In this document: positions 34,569-43,322 of the stretch, one piece after another | Layout: each line of letters opens with the position of its first letter | How positions within the stretch are numbered: the first letter of the stretch is position 1 | Assembly: GCA_031286695.1 (NCBI GenBank) | Contig: JAITTY010000001.1 | Coordinates: 124,001 to 188,000 of the forward strand | Direction: 5' to 3' | From: Sphingobacterium sp. | GTDB taxonomy: Bacteria; Bacteroidota; Bacteroidia; Sphingobacteriales; Sphingobacteriaceae | Length of the DNA: 64,000 bases | The notes under the pieces: model-generated | Database searches by the model: none | The model's input: the letters and a program-made list of their open reading frames with translations, nothing else | Told to the model about the DNA's origin: nothing | Program-made: the position numbers and the translations under genes

Positions 34569-35378
34569 TTAGGATATAAATCCTTTTACATACTGTTTAG
34601 TAATTTCATTTTGTGGGTTTAACAGAACCTGCTCCGTTGGACCAAACTCAAGTATTTCCCCGCCATAAACAAAAAGAATATAGTCGGACACCCGTCTTGC
34701 CTGCCGCAATATATGTGTCACCAAAACGATGGTGTAATCTTTTTTTAATTCAATCAATAGCTCCTCAATTTTGGCTGTAGACAAAGGGTCCAAAGCCGAT
34801 GTCGATTCATCGCCAAGTATAATCTCTGGCTCTACAGCCAAGCCTCTAGCCAGGCAAAGTCTTTGCTGCTGGCCTATAGACAAACCGCTGGCAGAATGTC
34901 CTAGACGATCTTTGACCTCATCCCACAACGCTACATTTCGCAGCTGTTTTTCGACAATCTTATCTAGCTCTTTCTTGCTTCGAGTACCGTGTATACGTGG
35001 GCCATAGGCTACATTATCATAAATAGACATGGGTAGTGGATACGGTTTCTGCGATAAAAGCCCCATTTTCTTACGGATGTGTGTCACCTCAGCATTCTTG
35101 CCATAAATATCCTCACCATTCACTAGCACTGATCCTGTTATCTCAACACCTTTGGTATCGTCCACCAAGCGGTTGAGTGTTTTTAAAAGCGTTGTCTTTC
35201 CGCAACCCGACGGACCAATAATAGAAGTTACGCTATTATTGGGCAAAGCGAGGTTGATATTTTTGAGTATATGCCGTCCATCGATATAAACGTTAAGATC
35301 CTTAATTTCGATATGCGGATCAGTTAACGGATTAATTATCGACGATTCTTTTGTTTCGATTGAAGGATATGTGTGCAT
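34569..35378 (-). CDS. pstB: Phosphate ABC transporter ATP-binding protein
   Basis: 269 residues. Walker A is IGPSGCGKTTLLKTLNR. The signature LSIGQQQRLCLARGLAVEPE differs from the common LSGGQ by one Ile. Walker B reads IILGDESTSALDP, with Ser where most PstB proteins have Pro (DEPTSALDP). It energises phosphate import with PstA and PstC in the inner membrane. The start overlaps the end of pstA by 43 bases, so translation is coupled. No phoU follows. Confidence 0.93.
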   Translation of the reverse strand: MHTYPSIETKESSIINPLTDPHIEIKDLNVYIDGRHILKNINLALPNNSVTSIIGPSGCGKTTLLKTLNRLVDDTKGVEITGSVLVNGEDIYGKNAEVTHIRKKMGLLSQKPYPLPMSIYDNVAYGPRIHGTRSKKELDKIVEKQLRNVALWDEVKDRLGHSASGLSIGQQQRLCLARGLAVEPEIILGDESTSALDPLSTAKIEELLIELKKDYTIVLVTHILRQARRVSDYILFVYGGEILEFGPTEQVLLNPQNEITKQYVKGFIS

Positions 35379-36187
35379 ACTACAATAATTAAAATAATGA
35401 TTGTTAAAACTAAAGCGGAAGCGTAGGCACGCCCCTGAACTTCAGGAATAGGGCTACTTAACTGAAAAAATATGGCCAAAGGCAGTGTTGCCGCTGGTTC
35501 ATCGATATATTTTGGAAGATTATCACTAAAACCTGTTGTCAATAAGACACCAGCCACGTCGCCAATGGCTCGGCCAAAAGCGAGTAAAATAGCAGTGAGT
35601 AAACCGGTACGTACACTTCTTAACATCACCTTGGCCAGCTCCCAGCGTGTAGTCCCAAGCGAAAGCGTTACATTCTTTAGATCTTCGGGAATTGTTTTGA
35701 TCAGTTCATCTACAGTCCGCACCACAATGGGAACAGTAAGCAAGGTTACTGTGATAATTCCTCCCAATAAGGAGGCACGAATGCCCAAATACACCATGAT
35801 TCCAAAGCCAACAGCGCCATAAACAATAGAAGGGACACCGTACAGCACGTCGAAAAGAAGTTTTGAGAATTGTGTAACTCTGGATTTTGCTCCCAAATAC
35901 ACATTAAGATAAAGGGAAATGGGTATCCCGATGAAAGCGGAAAGCGCCGTTGCTACGCCAGCCAGATATAACGAACCGAGTATGGCATTCAAAATACCAC
36001 CTTCCTTACCGATGTAAAATCCCCCCTTAGGCAGCTGGCTGACCATCTCCCAGCTGAGGTAGGGAAGACCCTTATACAATATAGTTCCAACAATGAAAAA
36101 AAGGGAGGCAGTTACGGTGACCCCAGAGAGATGCATAAAACCTTTAGCTACTTTTTCATTCAGTAAGCGTCTTTTTGTATTATCCAT
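35336..36187 (-). CDS. pstA: Phosphate ABC transporter permease PstA
   Basis: 283 residues with six predicted transmembrane helices. The permease loop TIPEDLKNVTLSLGTTRWELAK is the EAA-type coupling motif that contacts PstB. AIGDVAGVLLTTGF is also typical of PstA. It forms the inner-membrane channel together with PstC. The gene overlaps pstC by 8 bases and pstB by 43 bases. Confidence 0.93.
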   Translation of the reverse strand: MDNTKRRLLNEKVAKGFMHLSGVTVTASLFFIVGTILYKGLPYLSWEMVSQLPKGGFYIGKEGGILNAILGSLYLAGVATALSAFIGIPISLYLNVYLGAKSRVTQFSKLLFDVLYGVPSIVYGAVGFGIMVYLGIRASLLGGIITVTLLTVPIVVRTVDELIKTIPEDLKNVTLSLGTTRWELAKVMLRSVRTGLLTAILLAFGRAIGDVAGVLLTTGFSDNLPKYIDEPAATLPLAIFFQLSSPIPEVQGRAYASALVLTIIILIIVVCTHILQSKQKNRR

Positions 36188-37076
36188 GCTGATCTCCTTC
36201 CAGTCGTCTCAATATCAGACGAGATATTAAATTAAAAACAAATATGATGACAAACAGCAATAACGCCGAAAACATCAAAGCGGATTCATAAAGTGGAATT
36301 GACATCATTTCTCCAAAATTATTCGCAATCAAGGCCGGAATAGGATACCCAGCATCAAATATTGAGGTGGGTACTTTTGCAACATTTCCACAAACCATCA
36401 ACACGGCTATTGTTTCTCCAAATGCCCTAGACGTCGACAAGACAATAGCAGCAACAATCCCTGGCCGTGCTTTTTTCAAAATGACATGCTTAATAGTATC
36501 CCACTTTGTTGCACCCAATGATAACGAAGCCGCTTTGAGCTCATAAGGTATTGTTTGAAGCACTTCAACCATAATAGAAATCATGATTGGGAAGATCATC
36601 ACAGCAAGTACAATACCACCAGCAAAAACCGAATACCCAGAGGTTACAACACCAAAAATAGGCGCAATGTACAGCTGAATTAATGGGACTATGAACAATA
36701 CCCCCCAAACACCATAGAGCACCGGTGGTATAGCAGCCAAAATATTAACCAAAGGAAGCATCATATTTTTTAAGGCATCGGAAGCATATTCAGTCAGATA
36801 AACAGCCGTTAATACACATAGTGGAATTGCAATGACAAGTGAAATCAAAGTGACCGCTAGCGTCCCTGCTATAAAAGGTAAAAAACCAAATGAGCCTTTC
36901 ATCGGCGACCATACTTTATCAGTCAGCAATTGAAAGATATTGCTATATTCAAATAGTGGAATTGACTTGATGGTTAGACCGACCGCGATGATCACCACTA
37001 CAGAGAGAGAGATCAGCAGCAGGAGCAAAGTGGATCGCTTCACCAGCGCATCTTTAACGAGACGGGTATTTAGCAT
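36180..37076 (-). CDS. pstC: Phosphate ABC transporter permease PstC
   Basis: 298 residues, six predicted transmembrane helices. The N-terminal helix and WSPMKGSFGFLPFIAGTLAV, then IPPVLYGVWGVLF and TIPYELKAASLSLGATKWDTI (EAA loop) and RAFGETIAVLMVCGN, are all PstC-like. Its partner PstA overlaps downstream; pstS lies one base upstream. The three genes thus form a tight operon. Confidence 0.94.
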   Translation of the reverse strand: MLNTRLVKDALVKRSTLLLLLISLSVVVIIAVGLTIKSIPLFEYSNIFQLLTDKVWSPMKGSFGFLPFIAGTLAVTLISLVIAIPLCVLTAVYLTEYASDALKNMMLPLVNILAAIPPVLYGVWGVLFIVPLIQLYIAPIFGVVTSGYSVFAGGIVLAVMIFPIMISIMVEVLQTIPYELKAASLSLGATKWDTIKHVILKKARPGIVAAIVLSTSRAFGETIAVLMVCGNVAKVPTSIFDAGYPIPALIANNFGEMMSIPLYESALMFSALLLFVIIFVFNLISRLILRRLEGDQHG

Positions 37077-37077
37077 G

Positions 37078-38049
37078 CTATAACTTATTAAGTTCTTCTT
37101 TTATCAATGTTTCATTTAACGGCACATAACCGTTTTCAAGAAGCTGTGATTGTGCCTGCTTTTGAAGCACAAATGAAATAAACTCCTTCAATAGAAGTGA
37201 TTCTGTCTTATGGCGCGTCACAAAGGTCAGCTCTCTGGAGGGTGGAGCAGGATACCGACCCGCTGCAACTGCCTCCGTTAATTCAGATAAGGTGTGGTAA
37301 AACCGTTCCTCATTTTCAATCTGGCCATTTTTATTCAGATCTAATGGAACCACATCAATACGATCAAATACCTTATTTGTCTTTAGATTATAGACGTAAT
37401 TAATATTATTGAAGCCAATACCATGAATGTCATCTTTAATTGCCTGCGCTATCCCAGGATCACCAAAAATTCCAATACCCTGCAAATCTTCCTGCTTATG
37501 ACCAAAAAATTTAGCCCAGGTCTCCGCTGCTCCGGCTGCATCAGAACGAACATATACATTGATCGGGTCAGCTGTAAATCGAGGATCAATTTGTTTCCAG
37601 GTTTTGAATTTTCGACTGATAAAAATATCGGACAATTCTTCACGGCTTAGACCACGTTTCAAAATCGCCTGATAGTTTGGGTTACCCGGATTGATTGTAC
37701 AGATCACAGCATCCTTTGCAACAACAATCGGAACAGCCCCTTTTTTTACTTCCTGTTCATGAAGATCCCTCGAAACCATCCCAATATCGACCATACCCGT
37801 AAGTACATCGGCAATTCCTTTACCCGCACCACCAGCTGATATATTGAACCGAACGTGGGGATGTATTTTTTTGAAGTCTTCACTCCATACAACTGCTAGA
37901 GGATAAAGTGCAAATGCTCCAGACAAAGAAATATTACCTTCAAAACCACGTTCTTTACTGTAGCCATTCTTAACTTTAGGCGCACACGAAATTATCTCAA
38001 ATACGATTATAAAGCTTAAAATCAAGACTATTAAACACTTTCTCATCAT
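37078..38049 (-). CDS. pstS: Phosphate-binding lipoprotein PstS
   Basis: 323 residues with a lipoprotein signal ending IISC (Cys22), so it is an anchored substrate-binding protein. The mature part begins with ISLSGAFALYPLAVVWSEDF and FNISAGGAGKGIADVLTGMVDIGMVSRD, the phosphate-contacting loops of PstS. YVRSDAAGAAETWAKFFG is the second phosphate loop. It captures phosphate in the periplasm and delivers it to PstCA. It is the first gene of the pst operon, divergent from the sulfate operon. Confidence 0.9.
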   Translation of the reverse strand: MMRKCLIVLILSFIIVFEIISCAPKVKNGYSKERGFEGNISLSGAFALYPLAVVWSEDFKKIHPHVRFNISAGGAGKGIADVLTGMVDIGMVSRDLHEQEVKKGAVPIVVAKDAVICTINPGNPNYQAILKRGLSREELSDIFISRKFKTWKQIDPRFTADPINVYVRSDAAGAAETWAKFFGHKQEDLQGIGIFGDPGIAQAIKDDIHGIGFNNINYVYNLKTNKVFDRIDVVPLDLNKNGQIENEERFYHTLSELTEAVAAGRYPAPPSRELTFVTRHKTESLLLKEFISFVLQKQAQSQLLENGYVPLNETLIKEELNKL

Positions 38050-38093
38050 TACACCTATTAGTCTACAGGTTTTGTATATTAAATTTTACAAGG

Positions 38094-38101
38094 CAAATAT
38101 A
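38094..38101 (-). promoter_or_regulatory. -7 box of the pst operon
   Basis: TATATTTG on the minus strand matches TAnnTTTG exactly and lies 44 bases before the pstS start codon. No clear -33 TTG is found at the usual distance, so an activator may be needed. Confidence 0.45.
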
Positions 38102-38143
38102 TATTAATTTGGTAGATATTATAGAATATTAAAAAAATATTTT

Positions 38144-38151
38144 TACATTTG
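38144..38151 (+). promoter_or_regulatory. -7 box of the sulfate assimilation operon
   Basis: TACATTTG matches TAnnTTTG exactly, 43 bases before the sulfite reductase start codon. The -33 position has no good TTG. The segment GGTAGATATTATAGAATATT just upstream is AT-rich and partly symmetrical and could hold an operator. Confidence 0.45.
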
Positions 38152-38194
38152 ACCTCGAGAAAAGAATACTAAATCAATAGATTTTATTTGTTTT

Positions 38195-40300
38195 ATGCAA
38201 AGTTTCCGCACAGAATTAGAAAACCCAATCGTGGAAAGGGAAATTATCGAACTTGAAAAAAAGATTCGATTATTCCATGAAGGCAAGATCGCCGACGAGA
38301 AATTTAGATCGTTGCGCTTAGCCAGGGGAGTATATGGACAAAGACAACCTGGAGTTCAGATGGTTCGTATAAAGCTTCCATTTGGAAAGGTTACGTTTAA
38401 GCAATTGATTAAAATTGCTGCGATATCGGATGAATATGCAAGCCGCAATCTACATCTTACAACACGTCAAGATATACAGATCCATTATGTTAGCTTGGAC
38501 CGTACACCAGAACTTTGGTCCAAATTGGCCGAAGATGACATCACATTACGTGAGGCTTGTGGCAACACTGTCCGCAATGTGACAGCATCACCAACTTCTG
38601 GTATTGATCCCAAGGAACCGTTTGATGTATCTCCATACGCACAAGCTACATTTGAATATTTCCTACGTAATCCAGTCTGTGCAGAAATGGGCAGAAAATT
38701 CAAAATGTCTTTCTCTGCCAGTGATGATGATACAGCGTTCTCATATATTCACGACCTGGGCTTTATTCCTAAATTGAAACTAGTTGATGGCGTCGAAACT
38801 CGTGGCTTCAAAGTCCTGCTGGGAGGAGGTTTGGGATCTCAGCCTTTCTTGGCGTCCGTTACGAGTGAGTTTTTACACGAAGATGAGCTTATCCCTTATA
38901 TAGAAGCTACACTCCGTGTATTTGACCGCTATGGAGAACGAAATAACAGAAACAAGGCACGCTTCAAATACCTTATCCAAAAATTAGGCTTAGAAGAGGT
39001 TTTGAGTTTAATTGAATCAGAAAAAATTGCCACGAAAGTAAAGATTTTCCCCATTGATCGAAGCAAAATCGAACAACCTTTAGCCCCAGATGATAGCGAG
39101 GTACCAAGTATTGATCTGGATAGTGACCTAAACTATCAGGTTTGGAAAAGCACCAATACTTTTGCACAGAAACAAGAAGGATATTACGGAGTTTATGTAA
39201 GAGTGTCCACAGGTGATATCGGTACTGACAAGGCACGCGCATTGGTAACAGGGCTAAAAAACCTGGTCGCTGACGACATTCGCATTACGCAAAATCAAAG
39301 CCTGCTATTGAAATATTCGACAGAAAAATCTCTGCCACATATTTATCAGCTGCTGAAATCACTGGATCTTGCACAAGTAGGCTTTGACAGTACAGCAGAT
39401 GTAACAACCTGTCCTGGCACAGACACCTGTAATCTAGGTATTTCAAATAGCACGGAAATGGCTCGTGTTATTGAGTCTTACATAGCCGAATTCCATCAGG
39501 ATTTCGTGTTTAATAGAGATCTGAAAATTAAAATCTCTGGCTGCATGAATTCTTGTGGTCAGCACGGTTTAGCACATATCGGTTTTCACGGCAGTTCTGT
39601 CAAAGCAGAAGGCAAAGTTGTACCTGCAGCACAAGTTATGCTGGGAGGTGGAACTATAGGAAATGGCGAAGGCCGTGTTGCCGAACGCATTATCAAAGTT
39701 CCAACAAAAAGAGTTTTGCATGTCGTTGAATGGGTACTGAACGATTATAAGAAAAATGCGGAAGAGCATGAAAATTTTCATGCTTACTATGATAGACAAG
39801 GAAAGAATTACTTCTACAATCTTTTAAAACCACTTTCGGATCTGACCAATCTTGCTGAGGACGAGTTTGTGGACTGGGGGCATGAAGGAACATTTCAGAC
39901 AGCTATTGGCGTGGGAGAATGTGCGGGAGTCGTGATTGACTTGGTCGCAACCTTAATTTATGAGGCGGAAGAAAAATTGCAATGGGCAAATGAGACATTC
40001 CAGGAATCTAAATTCTCCGATGCTATCTATCACGCATATAATACCTTTGTACAAACAGCAAAAGCATTATTATTAGATAAGGGAGTTAGCGCAAGTACAC
40101 AAAATACGGTCATCAATGAATTCCAAGCGCATTTTGTGGAAACAGGTGAATATAGTTTTGATCAGGCCTTTCCGGAACTGGTCTTACAGATCAGCAAAAA
40201 TGAACCAAACGAGCACTTTGCAGCTACCTATATTCAGGAAGCAACAAAGTTTATCAATACGGTTTATCAACGTAAAAATTTAAAACCAGTATTGGTATAG
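38195..40300 (+). CDS. Siroheme nitrite/sulfite reductase with a C-terminal HEPN domain
   Basis: 701 residues. The reductase part (about 1-540) has two ferredoxin-like repeats. The siroheme-[4Fe-4S] cysteines are Cys406 and Cys412 (TTCPGTDTCNLG) and Cys450 and Cys454 (SGCMNSCGQHG). The final 150 residues form a helical HEPN-like domain (SDAIYHAYNTFVQTAKALLL) without an R-x4-6-H RNase motif, so it is probably structural. In this context it reduces sulfite to sulfide. The following genes supply siroheme and the upstream sulfate steps. The electron donor is likely ferredoxin or another small carrier; none is encoded nearby. Confidence 0.9.
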   Translation: MQSFRTELENPIVEREIIELEKKIRLFHEGKIADEKFRSLRLARGVYGQRQPGVQMVRIKLPFGKVTFKQLIKIAAISDEYASRNLHLTTRQDIQIHYVSLDRTPELWSKLAEDDITLREACGNTVRNVTASPTSGIDPKEPFDVSPYAQATFEYFLRNPVCAEMGRKFKMSFSASDDDTAFSYIHDLGFIPKLKLVDGVETRGFKVLLGGGLGSQPFLASVTSEFLHEDELIPYIEATLRVFDRYGERNNRNKARFKYLIQKLGLEEVLSLIESEKIATKVKIFPIDRSKIEQPLAPDDSEVPSIDLDSDLNYQVWKSTNTFAQKQEGYYGVYVRVSTGDIGTDKARALVTGLKNLVADDIRITQNQSLLLKYSTEKSLPHIYQLLKSLDLAQVGFDSTADVTTCPGTDTCNLGISNSTEMARVIESYIAEFHQDFVFNRDLKIKISGCMNSCGQHGLAHIGFHGSSVKAEGKVVPAAQVMLGGGTIGNGEGRVAERIIKVPTKRVLHVVEWVLNDYKKNAEEHENFHAYYDRQGKNYFYNLLKPLSDLTNLAEDEFVDWGHEGTFQTAIGVGECAGVVIDLVATLIYEAEEKLQWANETFQESKFSDAIYHAYNTFVQTAKALLLDKGVSASTQNTVINEFQAHFVETGEYSFDQAFPELVLQISKNEPNEHFAATYIQEATKFINTVYQRKNLKPVLV

Positions 40301-40312
40301 GGAGAGAATAGT

Positions 40313-41071
40313 ATGTCAATAAAAGCGAAAGTAACCTTAGTTGGAGCAGGACCGGGAGATCCTGAACTGATCAGCCTTAAAGGGATAAAAGCGATAGAAA
40401 AAGCGGACGTTATTTTATATGACGCGCTCGTAAATGAAGAATTGCTGGATTATGCAGCGCCTGATTGCATCAAGATATATGTTGGAAAACGCGCCGAACA
40501 GCTCTCAACTTCCCAGGACGAAATCAATCGTCTACTGGTGGATTATGCACTAAATTACGGGCATGTTGTCCGTCTAAAAGGTGGTGATCCATTTGTCTTT
40601 GGCCGCGGCGGAGAAGAAATTGATTATGTACATCAATATGGTATAGAAACAAGTGTTGTGCCAGGTATTTCCTCTGCTATTGGACTGACTGGATTGCAGC
40701 AGCTACCATTAACTTATCGCGGTATCAGTGAAAGTTTTTGGGTGATTACGGGCTCCAGATCGGACGGTTCGCTATCCACAGACCTTTATTTAGCCGCTGA
40801 GTCCAAAGCTACCGTTGTTGTACTGATGGGCTATGGAAAGTTGGCTGAAATCGTAAACATTTATCGCGAAAGAAACCTGCACAGCTTACCAATTGCTTTA
40901 ATTCAAAATGGTTCTTTACCGAATGAAAAAGTCGTTTTCGGCACCATAGACAGTATTTTGGATGAATCTACGGAGAAAAGAGTAGGGGTACCCGCAATTA
41001 TTGTAATCGGTGAAGTGGTGGCAAAACATCGCTCATTTCAGGAAATTAAAGAAAAAGCTCTAGCCTTATAG
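40313..41071 (+). CDS. cobA: Uroporphyrinogen-III C-methyltransferase
   Basis: 252 residues with the SAM-dependent tetrapyrrole methylase fold. The N-terminal VTLVGAGPGDPELISLKGIK and VRLKGGDPFVFGRGGEE motifs are typical of SUMT, and VVPGISSAIG follows. It makes precorrin-2 from uroporphyrinogen III for siroheme, the cofactor of the sulfite reductase encoded upstream. A purine-rich GGAGAG lies before the start. The gene is 12 bases after the reductase and 2 before sirC. Confidence 0.95.
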   Translation: MSIKAKVTLVGAGPGDPELISLKGIKAIEKADVILYDALVNEELLDYAAPDCIKIYVGKRAEQLSTSQDEINRLLVDYALNYGHVVRLKGGDPFVFGRGGEEIDYVHQYGIETSVVPGISSAIGLTGLQQLPLTYRGISESFWVITGSRSDGSLSTDLYLAAESKATVVVLMGYGKLAEIVNIYRERNLHSLPIALIQNGSLPNEKVVFGTIDSILDESTEKRVGVPAIIVIGEVVAKHRSFQEIKEKALAL

Positions 41072-41073
41072 CC

Positions 41074-41652
41074 ATGAACCAGCTATTTCCCATATTCGTC
41101 AAACTGAATCAGATTCACACCTTGCTCGTTGGAGGAGGGAACGTTGCATTGGAAAAATTCCAGGCACTCGTTTCCAATGACAACGCATTGAATTTAACAA
41201 TCGTAGCGAAGGAAATCAATCCTGCATTTGAAGAGCTTCTAAAAGAATACCCTCAGGTCAAGCTGTATGTCCGTCCATTTGAGTCGAACGATATTATCGA
41301 TAAACAGCTGGTCATTGCAGCAACAAACAATACTCAGCTCAACGATCAGTTACGTAGTATAACATCACAAGGAAACATACTGTTTAATGCGGCGGACAAA
41401 CCGGATTTGTGTGACTTCTACTTAGGATCAATTGTTAAGAAAGGTGATCTGAAAATAGCCATTTCAACAAACGGAAAATCCCCAACAATTGCCAAACGTG
41501 TAAAAGAATTATTGAATGACCTTTTACCAGAAGAAATTGACGAAACTTTGTCACTGATGAGTGCCTATCGAGAGCAGCTCAAAGGCGATTTCGAGTTTAA
41601 AGTAAAGAAGTTGAACGAGCATACCAAAAATATATTACGTTATGAACGTTAA
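41074..41652 (+). CDS. Precorrin-2 dehydrogenase/sirohydrochlorin ferrochelatase
   Basis: 192 residues, the CysG N-terminal/Met8p type. The Rossmann start LLVGGGNVALEKFQALV binds NAD. FNAADKPDLCDFYLGSIVKKG and AISTNGKSPTIAKRVKELL are conserved in this family. It converts precorrin-2 to siroheme. It follows cobA by 2 bases and its end overlaps the cysH start by 11 bases, so synthesis of siroheme is coupled to the sulfate pathway. Confidence 0.92.
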   Translation: MNQLFPIFVKLNQIHTLLVGGGNVALEKFQALVSNDNALNLTIVAKEINPAFEELLKEYPQVKLYVRPFESNDIIDKQLVIAATNNTQLNDQLRSITSQGNILFNAADKPDLCDFYLGSIVKKGDLKIAISTNGKSPTIAKRVKELLNDLLPEEIDETLSLMSAYREQLKGDFEFKVKKLNEHTKNILRYER

Positions 41653-42343
41653 AGAAATCAAAGAAATTATTGGCACCAAAAAAGGAGTGGAGCTCTTACA
41701 AGCAATAGCTGCAACATTTCCAAATGAAGTCGTTTTTTCAACATCTTTCGGTATTGAGGACCAGATCATTACAGAATGGATCGGTAAAAATAATATTGAT
41801 ATCGAAATATTCACACTGGACACGGGACGATTATTCAAGGAAACCTATTCTTTGTGGAGCCGTACCTTGGAGCGCTATCAACTGCAAATTAAGACCTACA
41901 CGCCAGACACACGCCTCTTAGAAGAATTCATCAGCAGAAAAGGCCCCAATTCATTCTATGAATCGGTAGACAATCGTAAGGAATGCTGCAGAATAAGAAA
42001 AATAGAACCATTGCAGCGCGCAGTCAAAGGGAAGAAAATTTGGGTAACCGGGATCAGATCTGATCAATCCGTCAATCGGCACGATATGGATTTTATCGAA
42101 TATGATGAAGTTAATCAGATCATTAAAATCCATCCTTTATTTGACTGGACCTTTGACGAGGTGAAAAAATATTGCAAGGAACAATACATTCCTTATAATG
42201 TCCTGCACGACAAAGGTTTTCCGAGTATCGGCTGCCAGCCTTGCACCAGAGCGATACAGGAAGGTGAAGATTTCCGTGCTGGCAGATGGTGGTGGGAAGA
42301 TCAAAGTAAAAAAGAATGTGGTTTACACGCTGTTAAATCTTAA
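41642..42343 (+). CDS. cysH: Assimilatory adenylyl-sulfate (APS) reductase, CysH family
   Basis: 233 residues of the PAPS/APS reductase family. Besides the C-terminal catalytic Cys226 in KECGLH, two cysteine pairs are present: Cys115-Cys116 in RKECCRIRK and Cys198/Cys201 in GCQPCTR. This CC-CxxC pattern binds a [4Fe-4S] cluster and marks APS-reducing enzymes; PAPS-specific CysH proteins lack it. The reaction is APS plus thioredoxin to sulfite plus AMP. No APS kinase (cysC) lies in the operon, in agreement. Confidence 0.93.
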   Translation: MNVKEIKEIIGTKKGVELLQAIAATFPNEVVFSTSFGIEDQIITEWIGKNNIDIEIFTLDTGRLFKETYSLWSRTLERYQLQIKTYTPDTRLLEEFISRKGPNSFYESVDNRKECCRIRKIEPLQRAVKGKKIWVTGIRSDQSVNRHDMDFIEYDEVNQIIKIHPLFDWTFDEVKKYCKEQYIPYNVLHDKGFPSIGCQPCTRAIQEGEDFRAGRWWWEDQSKKECGLHAVKS

Positions 42344-42396
42344 AATAACCAAGCATAAACTCAAATTCATTAAATCAAATTTTATTATTTCAGAAA

Positions 42397-43287
42397 ATGG
42401 ACTATTTAGATCATTTAGAAGCGGAAGCAATATATATATTAAGGGAGGTCGCTGGGCAATTTGAGAAACCTGCGTTACTATTCTCTGGTGGCAAGGATTC
42501 TATCACACTTGTTCACCTCGCAAAAAAAGCATTTAGACCTGGAAAATTTCCATTTCCATTAGTGCACATTGATACAGGCCACAATTTCCCCGAAACAATT
42601 GTTTTCAGGGATTCACTGATTGAAGAAATTGGGGAAAAACTGATTGTAGGTTATGTGCAGGAAAGTATCGACCAAGGCAAAGTGGTGGAGCAAAAGGGAA
42701 AAAATGCAAGTCGAAATGCTTTACAAACAGTCACCTTATTAGATACAATTTCGAAACATGGCTTCGACGCCTGTATTGGAGGTGCACGCAGAGATGAAGA
42801 AAAAGCCCGTGCGAAGGAGCGGATCTTCTCCGTGCGAGATGAATTCGGCCAATGGGATCCCAAACGCCAAAGACCTGAATTGTGGAGCATATTCAATGGT
42901 AAAATAAACAAGGGTGAGAATGTACGGGTATTTCCTATTTCAAACTGGACAGAATTGGATGTCTGGAATTATATAAAACGTGAGCAGATTGCGTTGCCAT
43001 CTATATATTTTAGCCACGAACGGGAAGTTATCACACGCAATGGACAATTAATGGCAGCTGCACCGTTTCTGAATATCGATGCTGACGATGTAATCGAACG
43101 AAAATCAGTACGTTTTAGAACTGTCGGAGACATGACATGTACAGCAGCCGTGGATTCAACGGCTACAGAACTTGATGATATCATAGCAGAAATAAAAGCG
43201 TCAACTGTAAGTGAACGTGGAGCCAGAATGGACGACAAAGTGTCGGAAGCAGCTATGGAAGAACGTAAAAAACAAGGATACTTTTAA
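42397..43287 (+). CDS. cysD: Sulfate adenylyltransferase subunit 2 (ATP sulfurylase, CysD)
   Basis: 296 residues. The PP-loop ALLFSGGKDSITLVHLA lies near the N-terminus and AFRPGKFPFPLVHIDTGHNF follows. RRDEEKARAKERIFSVRDEF and NWTELDVWNYI are typical. With CysN it forms APS from sulfate and ATP. The length is normal. It follows cysH by 53 bases and precedes cysN by 35. Confidence 0.95.
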   Translation: MDYLDHLEAEAIYILREVAGQFEKPALLFSGGKDSITLVHLAKKAFRPGKFPFPLVHIDTGHNFPETIVFRDSLIEEIGEKLIVGYVQESIDQGKVVEQKGKNASRNALQTVTLLDTISKHGFDACIGGARRDEEKARAKERIFSVRDEFGQWDPKRQRPELWSIFNGKINKGENVRVFPISNWTELDVWNYIKREQIALPSIYFSHEREVITRNGQLMAAAPFLNIDADDVIERKSVRFRTVGDMTCTAAVDSTATELDDIIAEIKASTVSERGARMDDKVSEAAMEERKKQGYF

Positions 43288-43322
43288 CCCACATTTCAAA
43301 TTAACACCTGATATTGACAACA

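Noticed and set aside
38050..38194. Possible SAM or other riboswitch before the sulfate operon
   Set aside because: The leader is short and AT-rich, without the conserved stems of a known riboswitch.
38195..40300. HEPN tail as an RNase toxin
   Set aside because: No R-x4-6-H motif is visible in the tail and the fused enzyme is a metabolic reductase.
42198..42464. 88-residue plus-strand frame between cysH and cysD
   Set aside because: It overlaps both genes in another frame; the cysH and cysD motifs are intact without it.
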